DNA of 64,000 nucleotides from Isosphaeraceae bacterium (GTDB taxonomy: Bacteria; Planctomycetota; Planctomycetia; Isosphaerales; Isosphaeraceae). Positions within the stretch are counted from its first letter, which is position 1. Every line of letters starts with the position of its first letter. The position numbers and the translations under genes are program-made. Positions 33,798 to 43,566 of this stretch are shown here, one piece after another. The stretch spans positions 1 to 64,000 of the forward strand of contig BPJS01000001.1 of NCBI GenBank assembly GCA_026004735.1. The letters are read 5' to 3'. Below the pieces are notes generated by a model, which did no database searches, had not been told where the DNA came from, and saw only the letters and a program-made list of their open reading frames with translations.

Positions 33798-35173
33798 AGA
33801 TCGAACTGTGGACGATCAGCGACGTGACGCCGTACCCCGGCAACCCGCGGCTCAACGACGACGCCGTCGATGCCGTGGCCGCCAGCCTGAAGGAGTTCGG
33901 GTTCCGCCAGCCGATCGTGGTGGACGGCGAGGGCGTCATCGTCTGCGGCCACACCCGGTACAAGGCGGCGATCAAGCTCGGCCTGGAAAAGGTGCCGGTG
34001 CATGTCGCCAAGGACCTGTCGCCCGAACAGGTCCGCGCCTACCGCATCGCCGACAACCAGACCGCCTCGCTGGCGACCTGGAACTACGACCTGCTGCCGA
34101 TCGAACTCGGTGCCCTGAAGGAGGCGAACTACGACCTCGGCCGGCTCGGGTTCGACCCGGACGAACTGGCCCGCCTGCTCGACCCGACCGTGAAGGATGG
34201 ACTGACCGATCCGGACGACGTGCCCGCCCCGCCGGACGCCGCCATCACCCAGCCGGGCGACCTGTGGATCCTCGGGAACCACCGCCTGCTCTGCGGCGAC
34301 AGCAGCATGCCCGCGGATGTGGACCGCCTCCTCGGCGGGGCGAGCATCCACCTGGTGAACACGGACCCGCCGTACAACGTGAAGGTCGAGCCGCGTTCCA
34401 ACAACGCCATCGCGGCCGGGCTGTCGTCGTTCCCCGCGACCAAGCAGGGGGCCATCGACGCGGCCGACGCCGGCGGCATGCACCACCAGGGCTTCGACCT
34501 CGCCCGCGACAAAACCAAGTCCAAGCCGACGACCAAGAAGCTCCGCCCCAAGGACCGGCCGCTCGCCAATGACTTCGTTTCGGACGAGGCGTTCGACGCA
34601 CTGCTCGACGCCTGGTTCGGCAACATGGCCCGCGTGCTCGTACCTGGTCGCGGCTTCTACATCTGGGGCGGCTACGCCAACTGTGGCAACTACCCGCCTT
34701 TCCTCAAGAAGCATGGGCTGTACTTCTCGCAGGCGATCATCTGGGTCAAAGAGCACCCCGTCCTGACGCGAAAGGACTTCATGGGCAACCACGAATGGTG
34801 CTTTTACGGCTGGCGCGAGGGCGCGGCCCACATCTACCTCGGCCCGAACAACGCCACCGACGTGTGGAGCGTGAAGAAGGTCAACCCGCAGTCGATGGTG
34901 CATCTGACCGAGAAGCCGGTCGAGTTGGCGGTGCGGGCCATGCAGTACTCGTCCCGCGAGGGCGAGCACGTGCTGGACCTGTTCGGCGGGTCGGGCAGCA
35001 CGCTCATCGCCGCCGAGCAGACCGGCCGCAAGGCGTTCCTGATGGAGCTCGACCCGCTCTACTGCGATGTCATCTGCGAACGTTGGTGCCAATTCACTGG
35101 GAAGGAGGCGATCTGTGTTGATTCTGAAGGAACTCAAACCGCGCGATCCGAGCGGCTCGGCAAGAAGCGGTAA
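33794..35173 (+). CDS. ParB-like nuclease domain fused to DNA methyltransferase
   Basis: A 459-residue fusion. Residues 1-100 are a ParB-N/Srx-like domain (ISDVTPYPGNPRLNDDAVDAVAASLKEFGFRQPIVVD, GVIVCGHTRYKAAIKLG). The rest is a DNA methylase: NTDPPYNVKVEP (DPPY catalytic motif near residue 190), YIWGGYANCGNYP, and HLTEKPVELAVRAM with VLDLFGGSGSTLIAAEQTGRKAFLMELDP (SAM-binding). This fusion is common in prophages and Mu-like elements; it methylates adenine or cytosine N4, perhaps to protect phage DNA from the host or from the two type I systems here. Intact. Confidence 0.9.
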   Translation: MKIELWTISDVTPYPGNPRLNDDAVDAVAASLKEFGFRQPIVVDGEGVIVCGHTRYKAAIKLGLEKVPVHVAKDLSPEQVRAYRIADNQTASLATWNYDLLPIELGALKEANYDLGRLGFDPDELARLLDPTVKDGLTDPDDVPAPPDAAITQPGDLWILGNHRLLCGDSSMPADVDRLLGGASIHLVNTDPPYNVKVEPRSNNAIAAGLSSFPATKQGAIDAADAGGMHHQGFDLARDKTKSKPTTKKLRPKDRPLANDFVSDEAFDALLDAWFGNMARVLVPGRGFYIWGGYANCGNYPPFLKKHGLYFSQAIIWVKEHPVLTRKDFMGNHEWCFYGWREGAAHIYLGPNNATDVWSVKKVNPQSMVHLTEKPVELAVRAMQYSSREGEHVLDLFGGSGSTLIAAEQTGRKAFLMELDPLYCDVICERWCQFTGKEAICVDSEGTQTARSERLGKKR

Positions 35174-35573
35174 AGTCGGGGGCAACCGCAAATCGCGGAC
35201 GTGGACGATCTGCCCGGTCTGTCTCGTGGTCTTCGTTCTCGACCGACTGGAGCGTCGGTTTTGCTCGTACCCGTGCAAGGTCCGGGCACAAACGACGGGC
35301 CGTCGGACGATGCGGCGCACGACGAGCAAGGCTCGCAACGCCCAAAGCCTGCTCCGCTACCACGTGCAAGCCGGGAACATCACTCGTCCCGACGCCTGCG
35401 AAGAGTGCGGAGCCACGGGACGACGGATCGAGGGTGCCCACTTCGACTACGACGAGCCGTTGCGAGTCCGATGGCTGTGCATCCCCTGCCATCGCCGCTG
35501 GGACAAGCGCGAGCCGAAAGGAGCGACCTACAAGGTGGATGAGCAACAACTCGCCGAGGGGGTGCCGGCATGA
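35115..35573 (+). CDS. Zinc-finger protein, HNH-like, phage
   Basis: A 152-residue protein starting at GTG 35115, since GAAGGAGG lies 6 bp before it and it overlaps the methyltransferase end by 59 bp. Cys motifs: TICPVCLVVFVL with RRFCSYPCKVRA, and CEECGATGRRIEGAHFDYDEPLRVRWLCIPCHRRWD. The second is the HNH-like zinc fold of phage endonucleases, with GAHFDYD in the place of the catalytic His region; activity is uncertain. The stop overlaps the DUF1937 start. Confidence 0.7.
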   Translation: MLILKELKPRDPSGSARSGKVGGNRKSRTWTICPVCLVVFVLDRLERRFCSYPCKVRAQTTGRRTMRRTTSKARNAQSLLRYHVQAGNITRPDACEECGATGRRIEGAHFDYDEPLRVRWLCIPCHRRWDKREPKGATYKVDEQQLAEGVPA

Positions 35574-35944
35574 TCTACCTGGCCTCGCCGTATTCGCACG
35601 CCGACCCCGCCGTCCGTGAGGCCCGCTACCAGGCCGCGTGTCGGACGACCGCCGCGCTGCTGAAGGCCGGCCTGGTCGTGTTCTCGCCGATCGTCCACAG
35701 CCACCCGCTGGTGGCGTTCGCGCTGCCGACCGGCTGGGACTTCTGGGAGCGGATCGACCGGGCCTACCTGGCCCGGTGCGACGAAGTGGTGGTGCTGATG
35801 CTCGACGGCTGGCGGCAGAGTACCGGCGTGCGGGCCGAGATCGCCCTGGCCCGCGAACTCGGCAAGCCGGTCCGGTTCCTCGGCGTGGACGAGGCCGCCG
35901 GTTCGCCCACGTTGGCGCGTGTCGCGGCCGGCTTGCCGGGGTAG
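35570..35944 (+). CDS. DUF1937 protein (nucleoside deoxyribosyltransferase-like)
   Basis: A 124-residue protein: MIYLASPYSHADPAVREARYQAACRT, LVVFSPIVHSHPLV, FWERIDRAYLARCDEVVVLMLDGWRQSTGVRAEIALARELGKPV. This is the DUF1937 family, related to nucleoside 2-deoxyribosyltransferases (substrate pocket YSH, catalytic-type SxGxRxE region). It may act on nucleotide pools of the infected cell. Intact, last gene of this operon; the next gene is on the other strand, 78 bp away. Confidence 0.85.
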   Translation: MIYLASPYSHADPAVREARYQAACRTTAALLKAGLVVFSPIVHSHPLVAFALPTGWDFWERIDRAYLARCDEVVVLMLDGWRQSTGVRAEIALARELGKPVRFLGVDEAAGSPTLARVAAGLPG

Positions 35945-36022
35945 CCAACCGGGCCAACGAGAAGAGGCCCCAACCCTGGCGGAAGAGTGGGGCCTCGCGG
36001 GCGAGCGGAGGGTAGCAGCGTG

Positions 36023-36640
36023 TCAATCCTGGGTCGATTCGATGTTGAAGGCAAAGTGGCCCGGCGCGGTCTTGCGGAACCGGGCCTTGGCCCCCTTCGT
36101 GGCCACCTCGCGCAGTATGGCAGCGTAGAGGGTGGCGGAAGGCGTCTTGCCGCCGGGGCTCGACCACAGGCCTCGTTCGGTCATCGCCTCGATCATCGCC
36201 TTGGTGGTCATCGGCTCGCCGGTCGTGGCCAGCACCTTGGCCGCCGCGTCGAGTGCGCTGAGCTTCTTCGGCTTCGGCTCCGGCTTCGCCTTCTTGGCGC
36301 GCGGCTTCGGATTCCGGCTTCGGCTCGGGCGGGGCGACCTTCACCGTCTGCTTGTCGCCGGACACGATCCGGTAGGTGCGTTCGCCGGTCAGTTCGCACA
36401 GCTTGCGGGCGTGTTCGCCCTCCTCGGGCGTGCGGATCGTCTCGAAGTCGGCCCAGGTGCCCTCGTCGCAGACCTGCACCACGTCGTACGGCTCGTAGCC
36501 CGGGTACGGCGGCGTGATCGGGGCGGCCTCGGTCGCGGGCGGGGCGGGCGGCTTCTTCGCGGGCCTGTCGCCTTGGCGGCGGCGGGCTTCTTGGCCGGGG
36601 TGGAGGTCTTCTTGCCGGTGGTCTTCTTGGTCGCGGTCAT
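36023..36640 (-). pseudogene. Histone H1-like protein with HARE-HTH domain (two frameshifts)
   Basis: On the minus strand it starts MTATKKTTGKKTSTPAKKPAAAK, a Lys/Ala/Pro-rich H1-like tail. Then VCDEGTWADFETIRTPEEGEHARKLCELTGERTYRIVSGDK follows, another basic linker, and a C-terminal HARE-HTH winged helix: LATTGEPMTTKAMIEAMTERGLWSSPGGKTPSATLYAAILREV. Two frame changes break it: one base missing near 36566 and one extra near 36310; both segments read well in their own frames. HARE-HTH domains are DNA-binding modules of chromatin and restriction proteins; with the H1-like tail this would be a nucleoid-type protein of the phage. It is transcribed opposite to its neighbours. Confidence 0.72.
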
Positions 36641-36727
36641 GGTCGTGGTCCTCGCATCGGGGTTGTGGCTGCCTTCCTCAGGCGGCGGGAGCCACCCGCC
36701 GCGACCCGCCGGGGCGGGTTTCGGCTC

Positions 36728-36955
36728 TCACCCCGGTTGGCGGTCGAGGAAGGCGACCACCTGGAGCAGCAGGGCGTTGACGTGGTTGATGTCGCCGACG
36801 TGGCCCCAGTGGATCGGGTGGTCGTCGTCGCCCGGTGCGGGCATGTCCTGCAGCAGGTCGGCGATCCGGTCGAGCAGGTCGCGGGCGACCAGGTGCGAGT
36901 TCTCGTAGGCGGCCTCGGCGGTCAGCTTCGGCTTCGGGGTCTTGCGGGGTTCCAT
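36728..36955 (-). CDS. Small phage protein of unknown function
   Basis: A 75-residue protein (MEPRKTPKPKLTAEAAYENSHLVARDLLDRIADLLQD, then GDDDHPIHWGHVGDINHVNALLLQVVAFLDRQ). Basic N terminus, helical remainder. It is on the same strand as the HARE-HTH gene 88 bp further on. The composition and stable frame suggest a real gene; no family recognised. Confidence 0.6.
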   Translation of the reverse strand: MEPRKTPKPKLTAEAAYENSHLVARDLLDRIADLLQDMPAPGDDDHPIHWGHVGDINHVNALLLQVVAFLDRQPG

Positions 36956-37078
36956 GTTCGGGCCTCCGGGGGTGATGTTCGCGTGTTCATCAACGCGCTG
37001 TCACAGTTACCTCCGGTTCGCCCGACAGGGAAGCGCAGAAGGCGAGGATTCCGGCTGGTTTTTCAGGGAGTTTCCGCG

Positions 37079-37303
37079 ATGAGCGACGCACGCGACGACA
37101 CGCCCGCCGGCGGTGGCCTGAACCCCAACGCCCTGTCCGTGGCGAACGCGGCTCGCCTCTTGTCGAAGGTGGGCGGCGAGCGGGTGACGGAGGAGATGAT
37201 CCGGGCCGACCTGGCGGCGGGCGCGCCGGCGAACACGGACGGGACGATCAACCTGGTGCACTACGCGGCCTGGCTGGTGAAGGAGAGGAGCGGTGGCGAC
37301 TGA
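37079..37303 (+). CDS. Small protein before terminase (possible small-subunit)
   Basis: A 74-residue protein (MSDARDDTPAGGGLNPNALSVANAARLLSKVGGERVTEEMIRADLAAGAPANTDGTINLVHYAAWLVKERSGGD). The VANAARLLSKVGGERVTEEMIRADL helices may be an HTH. It overlaps the terminase start by 11 bp. Position and size fit a terminase small subunit or its helper, but I cannot confirm this. Confidence 0.6.
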   Translation: MSDARDDTPAGGGLNPNALSVANAARLLSKVGGERVTEEMIRADLAAGAPANTDGTINLVHYAAWLVKERSGGD

Positions 37304-39620
37304 CCCGCGGCGACTGCGACCGAGCGAGCTCTGCCGGCTGCTGAACTCGACCCCGCTGGGCGAGGTGATCAGCGAGCGGCAGCTGTACCGCCATCGCACC
37401 CGCGCCGGCCTGCGGATCGGCGACTCGCGGCACGTCGATCTGCTGCGCTACGTCGCCTGGCTGGTGAGCCTCCGGCACGCGCCGCCGCCGGAGCCCGAGG
37501 CCGACCCCTACGAGGCGGTCAAGGAGCGGTCCCGCGCCCGCAACCTCGCGCTGTCGCTGGCCGGCCGGGACATCGGCGAACTGCCGAACGTGGTCGACCC
37601 GGCCCGCAAGGCGCGGGCGGCGGGCGACTTCCGCTTCTTCTGCGACAGCTACTTCCCGCTCACCTTCCACCTGCCCTGGTCCCAGGACCACCTGCAGGTC
37701 ATCGCCCGCATCGAGCAGGCGGTGCTGCGCGGCGGCCTGTTCGCGATGGCGATGCCGCGAGGGTCGGGCAAGTCCACGATCAGCGAGTGCGCGTGCATCT
37801 GGGCGGTGCTGTACGGGCACCGGGAGTTCGTCTGTCTGATCGGCTCGGACGAAGGCCACGCGATGGACATGCTCGACGCCATCAAGATGGAGCTCGACGG
37901 CAACGACCTGCTTGCTCGCCGACTTCCCCGAAGCGGTTTACCCGATCCAGGCCCTCGACGGCATCGCCAACCGCTGCAACGGCCAGCTCTACAAGGGCGA
38001 ACGGACGCACATCGGCTGGACCGCCCGTGAAGTGGTGCTGCCGACGCTCAAGCCCGACGGCTGGCTCCAGCGGGACGACCTGCGCCCGTTCGTCCGCGAC
38101 GACGGCACGTCGAAAGCGTCGGGGGCGATCATCAAGGTGGCCGGCATCACGGGCCGCATCCGGGGCATGAAGTACAAGCGGGCCGACGGCCGCACCGTCC
38201 GCCCGACGCTGGTGGTACTCGACGACCCGCAGACCGACGAGTCGGCCCGAGTCGCTGTCGCCAGTGTGCGACGCGCGAGAGCATCCTGGCGGGCGCAGTG
38301 CTGGGCTTGTCCGGTCCGGGCACGAAGATCTCGGGAATCATGCCCTGTACGGTCATCCGCCCCGGCGACATGGCCGACGCCATCCTCGACCGCGACCGGC
38401 ACCCCGAGTGGAACGGCGCAGCGGACCAAGCTCGTCTACTCGTTCCCGACCGACGAGAGCCCTGTGGAAGCGGTATGCCGAAGTCCGCGCCGAGAGCCTG
38501 CGGCAAGGCAACGGCGGCGAGGAGGCGACCGCGTTCTACCGCGAAACCGCGCAGCGATGGACGAAGGCGCGGTCGTCGCGTGGCCGGAGCGGTTCAACCA
38601 CGACGAGTTGTCGGCCGATCCAGCACGCCATGAACCTGCGGCTGCAGGACGAGGCCGCGTTCTTCGCCGAATACCAGAACGAGCCGCTCCCGGCCGAGAC
38701 GGCATCGGACGACGAACTGACCGTCGAGCAGATCGCCGGCAAGCTCAACCGGATGAAGCGCGGCGAGGTGCCGGTCGGCGTCAACCACGTCACCGCCTTC
38801 ATCGACGTGCAGGGGAATCTTCTCTTCTGGGTGGTCTGCGGGTGGGAGGACGACTTCACCGGCTACGTCCTCGACTACGGCGCGTACCCCGACCAGAAGC
38901 GGCCGTACTTCACGCTGCGGGATGCCCGCCCCACGCTGACCTCGGTGATGCCCAGCGGCGGCGTCGAGGCGGCGATCTACGCCGGGCTGGAGACGCTCGA
39001 CCGGCCAGATCCTCGGCCGGGCCTGGCGACGCGACGACGGCGCGGACCTGCGGGTCGAACGCTGCCTGATCGACGCCAACTGGGGCTCCTCGACGGACGT
39101 GGTCTACCAGTTCTGCCGCCAGTCGGCCCACGCCGGGATCGTGCTGCCCAGCCACGGCCGGTTCGTCGGCGCGTCCTCGCAGCCGTTCAGCGAGTACAAG
39201 CGGCGGCCGGGAGACCGGGTCGGCTTCAACTGGCGCATGCCCAACGTGCAGGGCAAGCGGGCGGTGCGGCACGCCCTCTTCGACACCAACTTCTGGAAGA
39301 GCTTCGTCCACGCCCGCCTGGCCGTGCCGATGGGCGAGCGCGGCTGCCTGTCGCTCTTCGGCGACAAGCCCGAGACGCATCGCCTCTTCGCGGAACACCT
39401 CACCGCCGAGTACCGCGTGAAGACCGAGGGCCGGGGCCGCACGGTGGACGAGTGGAAGCTGCGGCCCGAACGCAGCGACAACCACTGGCTCGACGGCCTG
39501 GTCGGGGCCGCCGTGGCCGCGTCGATCCAGGGGGCCGTCCTCCCCGGCACCGACGGTCGCGAGCCGGCCAAGCGCGGCCGGGTCAGCTTCAAGCAGCTTC
39601 AACAACGGACACGAAAATGA
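37293..39620 (+). CDS. Terminase large subunit, GpA-like (about eight frameshifts)
   Basis: It starts at GTG 37293 (MATDPRRLRPSELCRLLNSTP). The ATPase region has PWSQDHLQVIARIEQAVLRGGLFAMAMPRGSGKSTISECA (Walker A) and LVVLDDPQTDESAR (Walker B); the nuclease region near 38780 has VTAFIDVQGNLLFWVVCGW (catalytic Asp), ending in VEAAIYAGLETLAG and CLIDANWGSSTDVVYQFC. The reading needs about seven +1 and one -1 changes (near 37913, 38243, 38257, 38416, 38461, 38550, 38613, 39001), after each of which homology and an open frame resume; start and end share one frame. It packages phage DNA into the head. Functional only if the indels are errors. Confidence 0.85.
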
Positions 39621-39814
39621 AGCCCAGTCCTCCGCCGCGAAAGCCAATCGGCATCCGCTGTCCCCGCTGCGGCGGAGGGCGGTTCAAGACGACTCACACG
39701 GAACCGTTGTCCGATGGCCGGATTCGTCGGCGGAAGAAATGCCTGGGATGTGGCCGGCGGGTCGTCACGTTCGAGGCGATTCTCACACCGACAACCGCCG
39801 ACGGCCACATGTAG
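39617..39814 (+). CDS. Small zinc-ribbon protein after terminase
   Basis: A 65-residue protein (MKPSPPPRKPIGIRCPRCGGGRFKTTHTEPLSDGRIRRRKKCLGCGRRVVTFEAI). Two CxxC knuckles (CPRC, CLGC) make a zinc ribbon resembling Ogr/Delta-type phage regulators. The start overlaps the terminase stop (ATGA). It may be a transcription activator; it lies just before the head promoter motif at 39844. Confidence 0.72.
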   Translation: MKPSPPPRKPIGIRCPRCGGGRFKTTHTEPLSDGRIRRRKKCLGCGRRVVTFEAILTPTTADGHM

Positions 39815-39843
39815 CAGGCCACTCGAAGAATCTCATCGCACGC

Positions 39844-39874
39844 GGACAACTCGAAAACGGACGGCATAGGTAAC
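39844..39874 (+). promoter_or_regulatory. Element promoter motif before head genes
   Basis: GGACA, 14 bases, GGCATA, GGTAAC, 67 bp before the start at 39941. The front CGCGGACAACTCGAAAACGGACGG is very similar to that at 11585 (CGGACAACTCAAAATCGGACGG), linking the phage module and the recombinase cassettes. Confidence 0.65.
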
Positions 39875-39940
39875 GATCAAGGCCATCCCGACCCGGCCGG
39901 CAGCGGCCCGGGGATCGCCGCTTTTCGTGGGCCTGTGCGA

Positions 39941-40138
39941 ATGTCCGACGAACTCGACGACGCCATCGAACAGAACGCGAAAGGGCCGGCCAAGGCGTCC
40001 GGCGACGCCGGTTCGGTCGAGCAGCACAAGCTCGCCGAGCAGATCGAGGCCGACCGCTACCTCGCGTCCAAGGAAGCCGCCAAGAAGCCGAACCGCGGCC
40101 TGCGCTTCAACAAGCTCGTTCCGCCTGGGGCCGACTGA
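39941..40138 (+). CDS. Small phage head-module protein
   Basis: A 65-residue charged protein (MSDELDDAIEQNAKGPAKASGDAGSVEQHKLAEQIEADRYLASKEAAKKPNRGLRFNKLVPPGAD). It immediately precedes the portal gene (stop followed directly by ATG), the position of gpW/gpFII-like or joining proteins in lambda-type phages. Its helical and charged sequence (KLAEQIEADRYLASKEAAKK) fits a small head-tail adapter, but the assignment is positional. Confidence 0.65.
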   Translation: MSDELDDAIEQNAKGPAKASGDAGSVEQHKLAEQIEADRYLASKEAAKKPNRGLRFNKLVPPGAD

Positions 40139-41605
40139 ATGTTCCGCTGGCTTGCCAATCTGATCGCCGGAAGTGACCGGTCGCCGTCGCGGCCGGCGAC
40201 GGTGCGTGTCGTCCGCGCGCGGTACGACGCCGCCATCACCACCGACGACAACCGCCGCCACTGGGCGGCCGCCGACGGGCTTTCGGCCAACGCCGCCAAC
40301 AGCCCGGACGTCCGCCGCGTGCTGCGCAACCGCGCCCGCTACGAGGCCGCCAACAACAGTTACGCCAAGGGCATCGTCCTCACGCTGGCCAACGACGTGA
40401 TCGGCACCGGCCCGCGGCTCCAACTGCTCTCCGACGACCCCGAGACGAACCGGCGGGTCGAGCACGAGTTCGCCCGCTGGGCCACCGCCGTGCGGCTGCC
40501 CGAGAAGCTCCGCACCATGCGGCTGGCGCGGGCCACCGACGGCGAGGCGTTCGCCGTGCTCGACCAGCAACCCGCGGTTGCCGCTGCCGGTGCAACTCGA
40601 TCGTCCGCCTGATCGAGGCCGAGCAGGTGACCACCCCGGACCCACGGCTCGACGTGACCGTGGACGGGATCGTCTTCGACGCGGCGGGCAACCCGGTCGA
40701 GTACCACGTCCTCCGCGATCATCCCGGGGAGGCGGCTTTCCGTCGCCCGCTGGCGTTCGACCGCGTGCCCGCAGAATCGGTGCTGCACTGGTTCCGCTGC
40801 GACCGGCCCGGCCAGGCGCGGGGCGTTCCCGACATCACGCCGGCCCTGCCGCTGTTCGCCCAGTTGCGGCGGTTCACGCTCGCGGTGCTGTCGCGCCGCC
40901 GAGACGGCCGCCGACTTCGCCGGCATCCTCTACACCGACGCGCCGGCCAGCGGCGAGGCCGACGCCGCCGAACCGTTCGAGCCGATCGAACTGGAGAAGC
41001 GGGCCTTGTGACGATGCCCGGCGGCTGGAAGATGAGCCAGTTGCAAGCGGAGCAGCCGACCACTCGGCCACAAGGAGTTCGTCGAGGTCATCCTCAACGA
41101 GATCGCCCGCTGCCTGAACATGCCGTTCTGCGTCGCGGCGGGCAACTCGTCGGGCTACAACTACGCCTCCGGCCGGCTCGACCACCAGACGTACTTCAAA
41201 GCGATCCGCGTCGAGCAGGCCCACCTCGAAGACGTGGTCCTCGACCGCGTCCTGGCCGCGTGGTTCGACGAAGCGGCCCTCGTCCCCGGTCTGCTGCCGC
41301 CCGGCCTCGGGCCGATCGCGGCCGTCGAACACGCCTGGTTCTGGGACGGCCACGAACACGTCGATCCCGCCAAGGAAGCCACGGCCCAGGCGACCCGCCT
41401 GGCCAACCACACGACCACCCTCGCCCAGGAGTACGCCCGCCAGGGCCGCGACTGGGAAGACGCCCTGCGACAGCGGGCCAAGGAGGTCGCGCTCATGACC
41501 GAACTGGGGCTCCTTGCCGCACCGGCCGCCCCCGCCCCGACCGAACCCGACGACCCCGAGGAGGACGCCGAGCATGACGACGAACGGTCCCGAACCGACG
41601 CCTGA
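40139..41605 (+). CDS. Lambda-type portal protein (about five frameshifts)
   Basis: It starts MFRWLANLIAGSDRSPSRPAT. Portal signatures: YEAANNSYAKGIVLTLANDVIGTGPRLQL, then LRLIEAEQVTTPDPRLDV, FDAAGNPVEYHVLRDHPGE, VLHWFRCDRPGQARGVPDITPALPLFAQLRRFTLAVL, KEFVEVILNEIARCLNMPFCVAAGNSSGYNYASGRLDHQTY. Frame changes near 40570, 40600, 40890 and 41070 (+1) and near 41007 (-1) are needed to join these segments; the last part is continuous to the end. The portal is the DNA entry point of the head and docks the terminase. The last 32 bases overlap the protease-capsid gene. Confidence 0.85.
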
Positions 41606-43547
41606 GAGCCTGTGGCTGACGGCCGAGATGCGCGTCGCCCCGGCCGACGCGGGCAAGGCCCCCGACGGCACGCCCGCGCTGCCCCGGTTCCACATGGTCG
41701 CCTACACCGGCGGGGCCATGCGGCTGGAGGGGTGGAAGCACCCCGTCGTGGTCGATCTCGCGGGCCTGACCATCCCGTCGCAGTCCCGGCCGATCCGCGT
41801 CGGGCACAACACCGACCGGCTCGTCGGGCACACCCACGCCATCGCCCAGGAGGACGGGCGGCTGGTGGCCTCCGGCGTGTTGAGCATCCCCGGCCCCGAC
41901 ACCGAGCGGGTGGTGGCCGGCTCGCGGAACGGCTTCCCCTGGCAGGCGAGCATCGGCGCGTGGGTCGACCAGTACGAGTTCGTCAAGGACGGCCAGGTCG
42001 CGGCGGTCAACGGCCGCGAGTTCCCCGGCCCGGTCGTCGTCGTCCGCAAGTCCACGTTGGGGGAGATCAGCTTCGTCGACCTCGGGGCCGACGGCAACAC
42101 CAGCGCGAGCGTGGCCGCCAAGGCCCAGGAGAGTGCGACCATGACCACCCCATCCACTGCCACCGGCGGCCCGGACCTCGCGGCCGGCGACCCCGTGCAG
42201 TCGCTTCGTACCGCGACCGCCGCCGAGGTGAAGCGGATCGCCGCGGTCCGTCGCGTCTTCGCCGGCACGCACCCCGAGGTGGAGGCCCAGGCCATCGAGG
42301 AAGGCTGGGACGAGACGCGGGCCGAACTCGCCCGGCTGCGGCTCGACCGCCCGGCCGCCCCGGCGGTGGCCGGCACCCGCGTTGACGACCGCTTCCCGGC
42401 GGCCCAGATGCTCGAGGCCGCCCTGGCCCTGACGCGGCCGCCGATGCAGCCCGAGCGGCACTACCCCGCCGACCTGCTCCAGGCGGCCGAGGACCGCTAC
42501 GGCCCGGGGCTGAAGATCCGACAGGTCATCTACTTCGTGGCCCGGGCCAACGGCTACACCGGGTCGCCGTTCATCGACAAGCGCAGCTTCGGCGACGCCA
42601 TGTACTACGCCTGGACGCTGCCGATGACGGTGCGGGCGGCCGGGACGAGCACGCTGTCGCTGCCCGCCATCCTGTCCAACCTCGCCAACAAGGAACTGCT
42701 CGACGCCTACCGCGAGGAGGACCAGACCTGGCGGGAGATCGCCATCGTCCGCTCGGTCAGCGACTTCAAGACGGTCACCAGCCACCGCCTGCTCGACAAC
42801 ATGGAGTACGAGGAGGTGGCCCCGGACGGCGAGATCAAGCACGGGACGGTAACGGAGGAGACGTACACCCGGCAGGCGAAGACCTACGGCAAGATGTTCG
42901 CGCTGACGCGGGAGAAGATCATCGACGACGACATGAGCGCGTTCGACGACATCCGCGACCGGCTGGGGGCCGGGGCGGCCCGCAAGCTCAACAGCGTGTT
43001 CTGGAAGGCGTTCCTCAACAACTCCTCGTTCTTCACCGCCCCGCGGGGCAACTTCATCAGCGGGGCGAACACCGCGCTGGGCCTCGACGGGACCGGGCTG
43101 CAGGAGGGCATCCTGGCCTTCCGCAAGCTGAAGTCGCCGGACAAGAAGCGGATCGGCGGGACGCCGACCATCCTGCTGGTGCCGCCGGAATTGCAGTTCG
43201 TCGCCCAGCGGCTCTACCAGAGCACGACGGTCAACACCGGCGGGGCGTCCACCAAGGACAGCGTGCCCAACGACAACATCCACGCCGGCAAGTACCGCCC
43301 GGTGGTGTGCGACTGGCTGAGCGACACGGAGTTCGCGGGGCACTCGGCCAAGGCGTGGTACCTGTTCCGCAACCCCGGCGTGCTGGCCCCGGTGGCGGTC
43401 AGCTTCCTCGACGGGGTGCAGACGCCCACGGTGGAGGCGGCGGACGCCGACTTCAACAAGCTGGGCATCCAGTTCCGCGGCTACTTCGACTTCGGCGTCG
43501 ACCTGGCCGAGCCGCTGGCCGGCATCAAGGTCAAGGGCGAGGCGTGA
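41574..43547 (+). CDS. Fused prohead protease and major capsid protein (Mu gpT-like)
   Basis: A 657-residue protein starting MTTNGPEPTPESLWLTAEM; this start has GAGGAGG upstream. Residues about 1-190 are the head maturation protease: VVVDLAGLTIPSQSRPIRVGHN, LVGHTHAIAQEDGRLVASGVLSI, SRNGFPWQASIGAWVDQYEFVKDG, RKSTLGEISFVDLGADGNTSASVA. Residues about 270-657 are a Mu gpT-like major head protein (KTYGKMFALTREKIIDDDMSAFDDIRDRLGAGAARKLNSVF, LLVPPELQFVAQRLYQSTTV, WYLFRNPGVLAPVAVSFLDGVQTPTVEAADADFNKLGIQFRGYFDFG). In most phages these are separate genes, so the fusion suggests self-processing during head assembly. Intact, with no frame change. Confidence 0.9.
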   Translation: MTTNGPEPTPESLWLTAEMRVAPADAGKAPDGTPALPRFHMVAYTGGAMRLEGWKHPVVVDLAGLTIPSQSRPIRVGHNTDRLVGHTHAIAQEDGRLVASGVLSIPGPDTERVVAGSRNGFPWQASIGAWVDQYEFVKDGQVAAVNGREFPGPVVVVRKSTLGEISFVDLGADGNTSASVAAKAQESATMTTPSTATGGPDLAAGDPVQSLRTATAAEVKRIAAVRRVFAGTHPEVEAQAIEEGWDETRAELARLRLDRPAAPAVAGTRVDDRFPAAQMLEAALALTRPPMQPERHYPADLLQAAEDRYGPGLKIRQVIYFVARANGYTGSPFIDKRSFGDAMYYAWTLPMTVRAAGTSTLSLPAILSNLANKELLDAYREEDQTWREIAIVRSVSDFKTVTSHRLLDNMEYEEVAPDGEIKHGTVTEETYTRQAKTYGKMFALTREKIIDDDMSAFDDIRDRLGAGAARKLNSVFWKAFLNNSSFFTAPRGNFISGANTALGLDGTGLQEGILAFRKLKSPDKKRIGGTPTILLVPPELQFVAQRLYQSTTVNTGGASTKDSVPNDNIHAGKYRPVVCDWLSDTEFAGHSAKAWYLFRNPGVLAPVAVSFLDGVQTPTVEAADADFNKLGIQFRGYFDFGVDLAEPLAGIKVKGEA

Positions 43548-43566
43548 TCCCCACTCGGAGGCAGAC

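Noticed and set aside
37293..39620. Intron or intein as the cause of the terminase breaks
   Set aside because: The shifts are single bases with no intervening sequence, so splicing elements cannot explain them.
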